Below, in pieces: positions 34,619 through 44,082 of a stretch of 64,000 nt of DNA. Location of the stretch: positions 12,616-76,615 of the forward strand of contig JAYSPV010000082.1 in assembly GCA_043721915.1 (NCBI GenBank). The letters run 5' to 3'. This DNA comes from UBA668 sp043721915 (GTDB lineage: Bacteria; Actinomycetota; Acidimicrobiia; Acidimicrobiales; Ilumatobacteraceae). The notes beneath the pieces were generated by a model. The model made no database searches. It was not told the DNA's origin and saw only the letters and a list, made by a program, of their open reading frames with translations. The translations under genes and the position numbers were made by a program. Numbering within the stretch: position 1 is the first letter of the stretch; the number at the start of each line of letters is the position of its first letter.

Positions 34619-36679
34619 ATGGCGGACATCATCGAGTTGCTCCCAACGTTGCCGGTGGGCCTGTTCCAGGCCGACCGCGAGGGCCGCGTCATCGCGGCCA
34701 ATGCAGCATTTGGCGCGCTCGTGCAGGGTTCCACCACCTCGCTGGTCGGCGCTCCGACCGGGTCGCCGCCCTGGGCCAACGCCCACCCCGGCGATCGCGC
34801 TGCCGCAGAGCTGCAATGGCGACGTGCATCCGATACGGACAGCCCCGTTCAGCTGGAGTTCCGTGTGTGGCACGGCGAAGGGCGCATGACGTGGGTACGC
34901 ATCGACGCCCAGCCGATGCTCGATGCCCTCGGTCGGGTCAGCGGCTACGGCGGCACCGCGCTCGACCACACCGAGCAGGTGGGCCAGCAGCAGTTGCTCG
35001 ACCGGATGATGGGCGTCGTCGGCGCCACCGACGACGCCGTGCTGATCCTCGACCGCAACGGCTCGCCGGTGTACACCAACGAGGCGGCCCGTCGGCTGTT
35101 CGGCGTCGACGACCAACTCGACCTGATCCGCGATCCGGCAGCCCGCGGCCTGCTGCAAGCCATTCGCGATCAGGTTCCCCGCGAGGTGATGGCCGACAGC
35201 ACCAGCTCGAGATGGTCCGGCGAGGTCGGCTTCCGCGGCCCCGACGGCCTCGAACGCACACTCGACATCGACCTGATGCTGCACCGCTCGGCCGACGGCG
35301 TCGTCGAGTACTGGGGCGGTGTCGCCAGCGACATCACTGCGACGAAGCACCTCCAGAGCGAGCTCTCCCGACAGGCGAACCACGACCCCCTCACGGGTCT
35401 CCCGAACAGATTGATGCTGCTGCGCACCGCCGCCGACGCGCTCGACGGCATCCGCGGTACACGCAGCAACGTCGCCATCCTGTTCATGGACGTCGATCGG
35501 CTCAAGGACGTCAACGACACGGTGGGGCACGAGGTCGGTGACGCACTGCTCGCGCAGGTGGCGCACCGGATCGCGCACGCCACGCGCCCTTCGGACACGG
35601 TTGCCCGCATCGGTGGTGACGAGTTCGTCGTGCTCTGCGACGGCAACATCGACGAGCACACCGCCTTGGATCTTGCCGAGCGGATCCGCCACTCGCTCAG
35701 TGGACGGATCATGGTGCACGGCGTCGAGGTCGAGCTGTCGGTGAGCATCGGCGTCGCGGTCGGTATGCCGGCCCACATGGATGGCGTCAGCGGCCAGGAA
35801 GGTGCCATCGAACTGCTCCGCAACGCCGACATCGCGATGTACCAGGCCAAGCGCCGGGGCCGTTCACGCAGCGAGTTGTACACCGAGGCGATGCGCGCCG
35901 AGTCGCGCCAGCACAAGCAGCTGTCCGGCGAGCTGGAACGCGCGCTCGCCGCTGGCCAGTTGCGCCTCGCCTATCAGCCGATCATCTCCACCCACAGCGG
36001 CCGGGTGGCGGGCGCCGAAGCCCTGCTGCGATGGGATCACCCTGAGCGCGGCCCGCTGCTGCCCGCCCAGTTCGTGCATCTCGCCGAAGAGTCCGGCGCG
36101 ATCGTACCGATCGGGGACTGGGTGATCCGCCAAGCGTGCATCGACACCCGCGCATGGCTCGATGCAGGTCTGGTCGATCGTGCGTTCAGCGTGCACATCA
36201 ACATCGCCGCGCGTCAGCTGGCTGAAGGAACGTTCGTGGAGCGGGTGCTGGCCACGATGCGCCAGATGGAACTCAGTCCTCACCAGGTGACGCTCGACTT
36301 CGACGAGAACACGCTCAACGACCGCCAGCCGGGCAATCTGCGGGCGATGCAGGCGTTGCGCCGCTTCGGTGTGCAGTTGGCTCTCGACAGCTTCGGCACC
36401 GGCATCAGCTCGCTGACCGCGCTGCGCAGCTGCGAGGCCGATGTGCTGAAGCTCGACGGCACGGTCGCTCGCATGTTGGGCACCAGCGGCGACGACGACC
36501 CGATCGTGCGGGCCATCATCCAGTTGGCACACGCGCTCGACATGCAGGTGGTCGCCGAGTGGGTCACATCGGCCGATCAGCTCCGCCGCTTGCGGGTGCT
36601 CGGGTGCGACTTGGTGCAGGGGCACCTGCTCGGCGAGCCCACCGCTGCCGACATCTTCGGCAACCGCACGTCGCGTTAG
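34619..36679 (+). CDS. PAS-PAS-GGDEF-EAL c-di-GMP signalling protein
   Basis: The 686-residue protein has two PAS-like domains (residues ~1-115 and ~130-240), a GGDEF domain with an intact RIGGDEFVVL and an RxxD inhibitory site (RPSD, five residues before GGDEF), and an EAL domain with GAEALLRW. Cyclase activity is expected. The EAL part differs from consensus: DDFGTG is DSFGTG, and the EGVE signature is EWVT. Other key residues (EAL Glu, the Asn in HINIAARQ, Lys in VLKLDGT, Gln in LVQGHL) are present, so phosphodiesterase activity is uncertain. ATG 34619 is the start; no transmembrane segment is seen. Confidence 0.93.
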   Translation: MADIIELLPTLPVGLFQADREGRVIAANAAFGALVQGSTTSLVGAPTGSPPWANAHPGDRAAAELQWRRASDTDSPVQLEFRVWHGEGRMTWVRIDAQPMLDALGRVSGYGGTALDHTEQVGQQQLLDRMMGVVGATDDAVLILDRNGSPVYTNEAARRLFGVDDQLDLIRDPAARGLLQAIRDQVPREVMADSTSSRWSGEVGFRGPDGLERTLDIDLMLHRSADGVVEYWGGVASDITATKHLQSELSRQANHDPLTGLPNRLMLLRTAADALDGIRGTRSNVAILFMDVDRLKDVNDTVGHEVGDALLAQVAHRIAHATRPSDTVARIGGDEFVVLCDGNIDEHTALDLAERIRHSLSGRIMVHGVEVELSVSIGVAVGMPAHMDGVSGQEGAIELLRNADIAMYQAKRRGRSRSELYTEAMRAESRQHKQLSGELERALAAGQLRLAYQPIISTHSGRVAGAEALLRWDHPERGPLLPAQFVHLAEESGAIVPIGDWVIRQACIDTRAWLDAGLVDRAFSVHINIAARQLAEGTFVERVLATMRQMELSPHQVTLDFDENTLNDRQPGNLRAMQALRRFGVQLALDSFGTGISSLTALRSCEADVLKLDGTVARMLGTSGDDDPIVRAIIQLAHALDMQVVAEWVTSADQLRRLRVLGCDLVQGHLLGEPTAADIFGNRTSR

Positions 36680-36689
36680 CCGGCCGCCG

Positions 36690-37340
36690 ATGGAGGCACT
36701 GGTGACGAACGTGCTGACCGTCGCCGTCCTGGGGGTGATGGGCATGCGCCTGGCCACCGGGCTGCGCCGCTCGCGCTCTCACGAGGGCCGCACACTGCTG
36801 CGCGAGATCGTGAGGCGCGCCGGGTGGCGCCACGTCTGGCCGGTGCCGTTGCTGCTCGGCGCCGTCGTGACGACTGCCACCGCCCTGTTGCTGGTGCCCG
36901 GCTTGTCGTGGGGCTGGTGGTCGATGCTGGGTGGCAACGGCAACCCGGTGTTCGGCTCCTCGGAAGCCACCACCGGCACACTCTGGGAGTGGCTGATCCC
37001 GGTGGTGTTCATCTGCATGCTGCTGCCCGCGCTGCCGCTGTTCGCGTATGCCGAGGAACGCATGTTCCGTGCCGGCGCAGAAGAGTGGTCGTCGACCAAG
37101 CGGACGCTGAAGTGCGTGCAGTTCGGGATGATCCACGCGCTGATCGGCATCCCGATCGGTGCCGCGATGGCGCTGTCGATCGGTGGCGCCTACTTCATGT
37201 GGGTGTACCTCCGTTCGTACCGCTCGACGAGAAGCCGCCGTGACGCCACGCTGGAATCGTCCGCTGCGCACACCGTCTACAACGCAGTGGTGATCACGAT
37301 CGTGGTCGTCGCGATCGTGCTCACCGCCGCCCTCGATTGA
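36690..37340 (+). CDS. CPBP-family intramembrane protease
   Basis: The 216-residue multi-pass membrane protein has the three CPBP (Abi/CAAX-protease) motifs: EERMFR (EExxxR), FGMIH (FxxxH) and HTVYN (HxxxN), placed in membrane helices. Such enzymes cut within or beside membranes; bacterial roles include bacteriocin self-immunity and signalling. The spacing of motifs is as expected for the family. It follows the GGDEF-EAL gene by 10 bases and precedes a rhomboid gene, giving two intramembrane proteases in a row. No substrate can be named. Confidence 0.8.
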   Translation: MEALVTNVLTVAVLGVMGMRLATGLRRSRSHEGRTLLREIVRRAGWRHVWPVPLLLGAVVTTATALLLVPGLSWGWWSMLGGNGNPVFGSSEATTGTLWEWLIPVVFICMLLPALPLFAYAEERMFRAGAEEWSSTKRTLKCVQFGMIHALIGIPIGAAMALSIGGAYFMWVYLRSYRSTRSRRDATLESSAAHTVYNAVVITIVVVAIVLTAALD

Positions 37341-37364
37341 CAGCGCCTGGCTAGCCTGGCGGTC

Positions 37365-38240
37365 GTGTCGCTGCCCGAACCGCCCACGATCCCCCGCTGC
37401 TATCGCCATGCCGATCGTGAGGGTGGCCGCAGCTGCACTCGCTGTGGCAAACCGGCATGCAGCCAGTGCCTCGTGCAGGCCGCCGTCGGCTCGCACTGCC
37501 TCGACTGCGCGAAGGCCGCCCGCCCCGATGTGAAGACACGGGCGAAGCTGGCCACCTCCGGCGTGCTGACGCCGGTCACCTACACGATCATCGGCCTCAA
37601 CGTCGCCGTGTTCCTGGTGATGGTCCTGCTCGACCCCAAGACGCTCGGCGGCAACATCACCGAGGCCCACGCTGACTTAGGCCTGAGCAAGGACATCCTG
37701 CAGGGAGGCGTCGTCGACCTCGATGGCAGCATCATCCCTGCCGACCAGTGGTATCGACTGGTCACGGCGGGGTTCATCCACTTCGGCGTGCTGCACATCG
37801 CGATGAACATGTTCCTGCTGTACCAACTGGGCGGGCTCCTCGAGCGGGCGCTCGGCCCGGTCAAACTGATCCTGCTCTACGCCGCTGGCCTGCTGGCCGG
37901 GTCGCTCGGCGCGCTGTTGATCGACACCGGCGGCCTCACCGGCGGCGCATCCGGCGCGGTGTTCGGGCTGATGGCGGGGGCAGCGGTGGGGATGCACCGG
38001 CGAGGGATCAACATCTTCAGCACCGGCATCGGCACCACGTTGCTGCTCAACATCGTCCTCACGTTCACGATCAGTGGCATCTCCAAGGGTGGTCACATCG
38101 GTGGCGCGATCGCAGGGGCCATCTGCGGGTTCGTCATGCTGGCCCCAGGCTGGAAGCCGCTGCCGAAGTGGGCGGGCTACGCCCTGCCGCTGGCCGTCGC
38201 AGTGTTCTCCGTGGTCGCCTCGGTCGCCGTTGTCGGCTAG
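37365..38240 (+). CDS. rhomboid-family intramembrane serine protease with zinc-finger N-terminus
   Basis: The 291-residue protein starts at GTG 37365 with a B-box-like zinc finger (CYRHAD, CTRCGKPACSQC, CLDC), then six transmembrane helices. The rhomboid catalytic Ser is in GGASGAVFGL, the His in KGGHIGGAIAG, and HFGVLHIAMNM supplies the oxyanion-site His/Asn. Rhomboids of this B-box type are widespread in actinobacteria and cleave transmembrane segments. It is 24 bases after the CPBP gene and likely in the same transcript. Confidence 0.93.
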   Translation: MSLPEPPTIPRCYRHADREGGRSCTRCGKPACSQCLVQAAVGSHCLDCAKAARPDVKTRAKLATSGVLTPVTYTIIGLNVAVFLVMVLLDPKTLGGNITEAHADLGLSKDILQGGVVDLDGSIIPADQWYRLVTAGFIHFGVLHIAMNMFLLYQLGGLLERALGPVKLILLYAAGLLAGSLGALLIDTGGLTGGASGAVFGLMAGAAVGMHRRGINIFSTGIGTTLLLNIVLTFTISGISKGGHIGGAIAGAICGFVMLAPGWKPLPKWAGYALPLAVAVFSVVASVAVVG

Positions 38241-38329
38241 CTGCTTGCCGCTGCATCCGTTCTGGTCGACCTGGATCGACAACCAGTGTGGATCCGCCGC
38301 GACCAGAATCGTGGTGTGCTGCTGGCCGG

Positions 38330-39421
38330 CTAGCGGCGCATCACCTTCCTGAACAGCCGCGGCGGCTTCGCGGTTACGGGTACTCGGTCACTGCTCCACA
38401 TGGCCGGCGGGGCCATCACCAGGCCGCACAGCGCGAGCAGCACGGCGTCGTAGTTCACCCGCCAGCCGGCGAAGTCCCGCCATGCCTGGTCGCTGTCCGT
38501 CTTCAGCGGGATTCCGGCGGCTCTCAGCTCCACGCACAACATGTCGAACTCACGGCGCGTGATCGAGATCGCTGCACCAGCGTCGGGGTCGGCGACGTAA
38601 GCGATGCCGAAGTAGTCGGCGATGCGCCGGAGCGCGAGGAAACCGGTGCGAAGCATCACGTCGGCGCGAGCGTCGCGAGGGCGGTCGACCGTGGAGGCCA
38701 TGATCGCGGCAGTGTCCAGCACGCAGCCGGCAGCGGTGATCCAGCTCCGTTCCGGGTGCGGCGAGCGGAAGAAGACCAACGACGGCTGGCTGGTGTGGCT
38801 TTCCTCCACATCCATGAACCACAGCTCCCACTTCTCGAACACGTCCTCGTCGATGCGGTCGAGCCAACCGATCACGGCATAGCGAGTGAGCATCTCCGCA
38901 GTCGACGGCGGCAGGCCGGCGCGCACCTCGAGCAGGCCGACCAGAGCTTCGCGACGGCTGAACGCACCGTAGATCGTGGGCAGGTAGGAGATCATCAGGC
39001 TGACCAGGCCGAGCCCGATGCCGGCCTCGACGAACGCAAGCACCACACGACCAGTGCCGGGCGGGCGCACGAACCCGAGTGTGAACAACGAAGAACCGCT
39101 GGTCACGAACGCCTCGCCCAACGACTGCAGCCCGGAACCCCAGAAGATGCCGGTGAAACCCGCGGTGACACCCGTGACCCACACTGCCGGCAACGTGACC
39201 AGCGCCAGTGGGGCGTAGTGGGCCATCACCCGGTCGCGTTGTTCGAAGGTCCGGCTGGGCCTTGCGAACCATCCGAACACCTTGCGCCAGGCAACGAAGT
39301 GCCGGCGGGTCAGCCACGAGACATAACCGCGCGGGACCACGACGGTCTTCAGCGCAGACGCCAGAACGGCCACCACGAGCGCGAGGCCGGTGGCCGCAGC
39401 GAGGACTCGGAGAGCGATCAC
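38330..39421 (-). CDS. membrane protein with ion-channel-like pore segment
   Basis: The 363-residue protein starts at GTG 39421 and has N-terminal transmembrane helices (IALRVLAAATGLALVVAVLA, LALVTLPAVWVTGVTAGFTG), a pore-like loop AFVTSGSSLFTLGFVRPPGT, and another long helix, then a ~200-residue cytoplasmic helical domain. The two-helix/pore arrangement resembles two-TM ion channels but the TVGYG filter is absent. It may be a channel-like sensor of unknown ion. Convergent with the rhomboid gene and divergent from the PPIC-like gene. Confidence 0.65.
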   Translation of the reverse strand: MIALRVLAAATGLALVVAVLASALKTVVVPRGYVSWLTRRHFVAWRKVFGWFARPSRTFEQRDRVMAHYAPLALVTLPAVWVTGVTAGFTGIFWGSGLQSLGEAFVTSGSSLFTLGFVRPPGTGRVVLAFVEAGIGLGLVSLMISYLPTIYGAFSRREALVGLLEVRAGLPPSTAEMLTRYAVIGWLDRIDEDVFEKWELWFMDVEESHTSQPSLVFFRSPHPERSWITAAGCVLDTAAIMASTVDRPRDARADVMLRTGFLALRRIADYFGIAYVADPDAGAAISITRREFDMLCVELRAAGIPLKTDSDQAWRDFAGWRVNYDAVLLALCGLVMAPPAMWSSDRVPVTAKPPRLFRKVMRR

Positions 39422-39490
39422 GGCCCCACTCTGCCACGGCCGCACAGCATGTCTGGGTTGCCACAGCGGTGGGCCGGTAGGGTCTCGTTC

Positions 39491-40264
39491 GTGAAGCGTC
39501 GTCTCGCCCTGACCGCCGGTGCCCTCGTGGCAGCCATCTCGCTGTCCGCGTGCAGCACCTTCGACCATCCCGACGTCGCTGCCACCGTCAACGGCCACGA
39601 CCTCACCCGCGACGAGCTCGATCGCCTCGCCGATGGCACCGGCACCGCCGTCTCGTTCCGAACGGCACTCACCGTCTGGGCCCGGCTCGTGCTGATCGAG
39701 GGCGACACGTACCGCGCCACCCCGGCCACCACCGACGAGGTCAACGCACGGGTCAGCGCCGCGCTGCCGACGTTGCAGCGAACCGAGGCCGACGGCGAGA
39801 TCTACTACAGCGGCGGCCCGGCGGCCACAGGTCTCGCCTGCCTGTCGGCGATTCAGGCCAATGACGAGGCCACGGCACAGCAGGCTGCAGCTGCGATCGC
39901 CGACGGCATGTCGTTCTCCGAGGCGGTGTCGACCTACAACGACGATCCGGGGCTCGCACAGACAGGCGGCGTACTGATCGGCCAGGACGGATCGGACTGC
40001 GTCGGCGTCGACCAGTTCTCGCCCGCGTTGCTGGAGACCATCGCCGCGCTCCGCATCGGCGAGCCCACCGACGTGCTCCCCCTCGGCGAGGCCTTCGTGA
40101 TCATCGTCGCGCGGCCGTGGGCCGAACTGTTGCCGGCCTCGCAGCAGTCGCTGATCGCCGCCGCACCTCCGCTACAGGTCCGCGACGGCGCGGTCATCAT
40201 CGCCTCCCGCTTCGGCACGTGGAACTCCGAGAAACTCACCGTCGAGGCCGTGAGCGAAGGGTGA
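39491..40264 (+). CDS. SurA/PPIC-like exported lipoprotein
   Basis: The 257-residue protein starts at GTG 39491 with a signal peptide and lipobox (AISLSAC). The N-terminal part has a SurA-like helical region (ATVNGHDLTRDELDRLAD), and the C-terminal part resembles a parvulin domain (GMSFSEAVSTYNDDPGLAQT, TGGVLIGQ). Such lipoproteins assist folding of exported proteins. It overlaps mazG by four bases (GTGA), an order commonly seen in actinobacteria. Peptidyl-prolyl isomerase activity is not certain because the domain is divergent. Confidence 0.8.
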   Translation: MKRRLALTAGALVAAISLSACSTFDHPDVAATVNGHDLTRDELDRLADGTGTAVSFRTALTVWARLVLIEGDTYRATPATTDEVNARVSAALPTLQRTEADGEIYYSGGPAATGLACLSAIQANDEATAQQAAAAIADGMSFSEAVSTYNDDPGLAQTGGVLIGQDGSDCVGVDQFSPALLETIAALRIGEPTDVLPLGEAFVIIVARPWAELLPASQQSLIAAAPPLQVRDGAVIIASRFGTWNSEKLTVEAVSEG

Positions 40265-41718
40265 CGCTGCCGAGAGTCGTCGTCGTCGGCCTGGGTCCCG
40301 CCGGAGCGGAGTACGTCACCGAGCACACGCTGCGCGAAATCGATCGTGCGTCGCATCGCTACCTGCGGACCGGCCGCCACCCGTCGGCGCACCTCGTTGC
40401 AGATGCCATCACGTTCGACGATGTCTATGAGGCCGCCGAGACGTTCGCCGACGTCTACGCGGAGATCACCGATCGGCTGGTCGCCGCGGCCACGCTGCAC
40501 GGCGAGGTCCTCTATGCGGTGCCCGGCTCACCGCTGATCCTCGAGCGCACCGTCCGCTCGCTGCGTGCCGACCCACGCGTCGAGTGCGTGATCCACCCGG
40601 CAATGTCGTTCCTCGACATCATCTACGCCCGTCTCGGCATCGATCCGGTGGAGGCGGCGGTGACGCTGATCGACGGCCACGAGTTCGCCACGGCTGCGGC
40701 CGGGCACAACGGGCCGCTGCTGGTCACCCACACCCACGCCAACTGGGTGCTCAGCGACATCAAGCTGGCCGTCGAGAACGCCAGCGGCGACGAGGCGGTC
40801 GTCATCCTGCAACGGCTGGGTTCGCCCGACGAGTGCATCACGCACACCACCTGGGCCGAGATGGATCGAACGGTGGAGGCCGACCATCTGACCAGCATCT
40901 TCATCCCTCACCTGGGCGCCCCCGTCGGCGCCGAGTTGGTGCGCTTCCACCAACTGGCCCGCACACTTCGCGAGCAGTGCCCCTGGGACCAGGAGCAGAC
41001 CCATCAATCCCTCATCCGTCATCTGCTGGAGGAGACCTACGAGGTGGTGGATGCGCTGCAGGCGCTGAACCCCGACGACCCTTCCACCGACGACGACCTC
41101 GTCGAGGAGCTGGGTGATCTGCTCTACCAGATCGAGTTCCACGCGACCATCGCCGAACAAGAGGGTCGCTTCACCATGGCCGATGTCGCCCAGGGGGTGC
41201 ACGACAAGCTGGTCCGCCGCCACCCGCACGTGTTTGCGCCCATCGGTGGCGAACGCGTCGTCGCCAACGATACGGCGACAGTGCTCGACAACTGGGACGC
41301 CATCAAGCAGACCGAAAAGCGTCGCACCTCGGTGTTCGAGGGTGTGCCGAACTCGCTGCCGTCGTTGAGCTACGCCGACGCAGTGCAGCGCAAGGCCGCG
41401 AAGGTCGGCTTCGACTGGCCCGATGTGCACGGCGCACTGCCGAAGATCGCCGAGGAGACCGCCGAGCTGTGCGCCGCCGCGGCCGACGATGACGAGGACG
41501 CTGTACGCGACGAGCTCGGCGACCTGCTGTTCGCAGTCGTCAACGTCGCCCGGCACCTCGGCGTCGAGCCCGAGGCCGCGCTCCGAGCCGCCACCCGCAA
41601 GTTCCGGGGAAGGTTCGAGCAGGTGGAAGCACTCGCCCGCGAACGCGGACTCGATCTGAAGTCGGCCGGGCTTGCCTCACTCGATGCGCTGTGGGACGAG
41701 GTCAAGACCGGCGAGTGA
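40261..41718 (+). CDS. mazG: MazG nucleotide pyrophosphohydrolase with tetrapyrrole-methylase-like N-terminus
   Basis: The 485-residue YabN-type protein has an N-terminal ~210-residue SAM-dependent methylase-like domain (VVVVGLGPAGAEYVTEHTLR) and two MazG modules: CPWDQEQTHQSLIRHLLEE followed by EELGDLLYQIEFHA, and a second ETAELCAAAADD/DELGDLLFAVVNVA. MazG removes pyrophosphate from aberrant nucleoside triphosphates. GTG 40261 overlaps the previous stop. The 3' end overlaps the convergent membrane gene by 17 bases. Confidence 0.93.
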   Translation: MTLPRVVVVGLGPAGAEYVTEHTLREIDRASHRYLRTGRHPSAHLVADAITFDDVYEAAETFADVYAEITDRLVAAATLHGEVLYAVPGSPLILERTVRSLRADPRVECVIHPAMSFLDIIYARLGIDPVEAAVTLIDGHEFATAAAGHNGPLLVTHTHANWVLSDIKLAVENASGDEAVVILQRLGSPDECITHTTWAEMDRTVEADHLTSIFIPHLGAPVGAELVRFHQLARTLREQCPWDQEQTHQSLIRHLLEETYEVVDALQALNPDDPSTDDDLVEELGDLLYQIEFHATIAEQEGRFTMADVAQGVHDKLVRRHPHVFAPIGGERVVANDTATVLDNWDAIKQTEKRRTSVFEGVPNSLPSLSYADAVQRKAAKVGFDWPDVHGALPKIAEETAELCAAAADDDEDAVRDELGDLLFAVVNVARHLGVEPEAALRAATRKFRGRFEQVEALARERGLDLKSAGLASLDALWDEVKTGE

Positions 41719-42688
41719 GTGCCGCTCGCGTACGTCGTCCGCCACGAAGCTGTGTGAAGGCATCCAACGAAACACGGTCGTCGTGCGCCATGTGGCGGCC
41801 GGCGCACGTGCGATCGAACGACCTCATCGCAACGTAGATCGCCAGCACGTAGATCGCGATGAACACCAGGTTCACGGCGCCGGTCACCATCAGGTACGAG
41901 TCACCGACAGCTTCGGTGAAGAACCGCGAGAACAGGTTCAGGCCGAGCATCACCCACGGCAGCACGATGGCCACGATCCACGGGCGGTGGGCTGCTCCGA
42001 TCGCTCGCGCCGAGCGACTGAACGTGCCGACGGTGACGAAGTAGGCCACGAACGGCACCGCTGCAAGCGCCACACACACCGCGGTCAGCCGCGCCACGTC
42101 CGCATCCGGCGCGTCCGCCCGTGCGTCGATCGCCCGCGGCAGCAGGAACAGGCATCCTCCGGCCACAGCCATCGCCAGCGGGCCGAGCAACGGCGAGGTC
42201 GAGTATCGCGCCCGGTTGCGGGCGTTGGCGGCGGCCGCTGCAGTCCACCAGCACCACCCGAGGCAGAAGCAGGCGCCGACGGCCGATGCACCGGCGACCG
42301 CAAGTCGCCGACCACGATCGTCGAAGTACCACTTCTTGCCGACGACGTCGAAGGGCCCCTGCCGGTAGAGCACCAACAGGAACAGCGGTGCGCACATCGC
42401 GGCAACCATCGCAGTGACCACCATCAGGCGCGGCACGAGCGTGTGATGGGCTCCCTGTTCCCCAAGGACGGCCGACCACCGGCGGCTCAGCGAATCGTGC
42501 GGCAAGGCCGGCCTGGACCCGACACCATCCTCGGTGACGGGCTGCCCCGCGAGCACAGGGCCGGATGGGAGTGACGGCTCGGACGGCCGAGCCTTCACGC
42601 TCAACCCAGCGAGTGCAGGAGTGCCGACCGGGCCGGCGAGCGAAGCGGCGAGCGCACGATACGACTCCTCAGCAATCGCGTCTTCCAT
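41702..42688 (-). CDS. multi-pass membrane protein (DUF4328-like)
   Basis: The 328-residue protein has a disordered Pro/Ser-rich N-terminus (~75 residues) followed by about six hydrophobic helices, e.g. RLMVVTAMVAAMCAPLFLLV and AVGACFCLGWCWWTAAAAAN. The later helices resemble DUF4328. ATG 42688 is preferred, with AGG six bases upstream, over GTG 42694. It converges with mazG and is divergent from eno with 86 bases between. Function is unknown. Confidence 0.7.
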   Translation of the reverse strand: MEDAIAEESYRALAASLAGPVGTPALAGLSVKARPSEPSLPSGPVLAGQPVTEDGVGSRPALPHDSLSRRWSAVLGEQGAHHTLVPRLMVVTAMVAAMCAPLFLLVLYRQGPFDVVGKKWYFDDRGRRLAVAGASAVGACFCLGWCWWTAAAAANARNRARYSTSPLLGPLAMAVAGGCLFLLPRAIDARADAPDADVARLTAVCVALAAVPFVAYFVTVGTFSRSARAIGAAHRPWIVAIVLPWVMLGLNLFSRFFTEAVGDSYLMVTGAVNLVFIAIYVLAIYVAMRSFDRTCAGRHMAHDDRVSLDAFTQLRGGRRTRAALTRRS

Positions 42689-42774
42689 GGACACCTCATC
42701 GGCAGCAGATTCCCCGGACTTGAACGTCTGCGCGAACCTGCGGCTGCTCGCCCATTCGGTACCGTAAACGACCT

Positions 42775-44046
42775 ATGAGTGACATCGTCAGTGTGATCGG
42801 CCGTGAAATCCTCGATTCGCGTGGTAACCCCACCGTGGAGGTCGAGGTGATGCTCGAGAGTGGTGCGACGGGTCGCGCTGCGGTCCCGTCGGGCGCGTCC
42901 ACGGGTGAACACGAGGCGGTGGAGCTGCGCGACGGCGGCAGCCGCTATGGCGGTAAGGGTGTTGCCACCGCTGTCGGCTTCGTCAACGGTGAGATCGCCG
43001 ACCTGCTCGAGGGCATCGAGGTCTTCGAACAGCGCTACATCGACAACGAACTGAACGCGCTGGACGGCACCGACAACAAGGCGCGCCTCGGCGCCAACGC
43101 GATCCTCGGCACCAGCCTGGCGGTCGCCAAGGCGGCGGCCGACGATCTGCAGATGCCGCTCTACCGCTATCTCGGCGGCCCCAACGCCCACGTGCTGCCG
43201 GTGCCGATGATGAACGTCGTCAACGGTGGTGTGCACGCCGACAACAGCATCGACATGCAGGAGTTCATGATCATGCCCGTCGGCGCGCCCAGCTTTCACG
43301 AGGCGCTGCGCTGGGGTACCGAGACGTACCACACGCTGAAGACCGTGCTGCACGATCGTGGGCTCTCCACCGCTGTCGGCGACGAAGGTGGCTTCGCCCC
43401 CAACCTGGCCAGCAACGAGGACGCATTGCGCATTCTGGTGGAGGCCATCGAGAAGGCCGGCTACACCCCGGGCGCCGACATCGCGATCGCGATGGACCCC
43501 GCGATGAGTGAGCTGTACAAGGACGGTGCGTACCACCTCGCCGGCGAGGGCAAGGTGCTCACCCCAACCGAGATGGTGGCCTACTGGGCGCGCCTGGTCG
43601 ACACCTATCCGATCGTCAGCCTGGAGGACGGCATGCACGAGGACGATTGGGACGGTTGGGCGGCGCTCACCGAGGCGGTTGGCCACAAGGTCCAGCTGGT
43701 CGGCGACGATCTCTTCGTCACCAACGTCGCACGCTTGCGGATGGGCATCGAGCGTCGCATCGCCAACAGCATCCTGATCAAGGTCAACCAGATCGGCACC
43801 CTCACCGAGACGCTCGACACGGTCGATCTGGCCACCCGCCACGGCTACACCAGCGTGATGAGCCACCGCAGCGGAGAGACCGAGGACAGCACCATCGCCG
43901 ACCTCGCCGTCGCCACCAACTGCGGCCAGATCAAGACCGGCGCGCCGGCGCGCAGCGACCGCGTAGCCAAGTACAACCAGCTGCTGCGCATCGAGGAGCA
44001 GCTGGGCGAATCGGCCGCTTTCCGCGGTCGCGGCGCGCTGAGGTGA
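42775..44046 (+). CDS. eno: enolase
   Basis: The 423-residue protein is full length. It has the substrate-loop motif VPSGASTGEHEAVELRDG, metal ligands in AIAMDPAMSE and LEDGMHEDDWDGW, and the enolase signature ILIKVNQIGTLTETLDT with the catalytic Lys. It interconverts 2-phosphoglycerate and phosphoenolpyruvate in glycolysis. It is followed 37 bases later by divIC, the usual actinobacterial order. Confidence 0.98.
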   Translation: MSDIVSVIGREILDSRGNPTVEVEVMLESGATGRAAVPSGASTGEHEAVELRDGGSRYGGKGVATAVGFVNGEIADLLEGIEVFEQRYIDNELNALDGTDNKARLGANAILGTSLAVAKAAADDLQMPLYRYLGGPNAHVLPVPMMNVVNGGVHADNSIDMQEFMIMPVGAPSFHEALRWGTETYHTLKTVLHDRGLSTAVGDEGGFAPNLASNEDALRILVEAIEKAGYTPGADIAIAMDPAMSELYKDGAYHLAGEGKVLTPTEMVAYWARLVDTYPIVSLEDGMHEDDWDGWAALTEAVGHKVQLVGDDLFVTNVARLRMGIERRIANSILIKVNQIGTLTETLDTVDLATRHGYTSVMSHRSGETEDSTIADLAVATNCGQIKTGAPARSDRVAKYNQLLRIEEQLGESAAFRGRGALR

Positions 44047-44082
44047 CGCCTCTGTGTCACGCACGGCTGCGAGAATGAGCCA

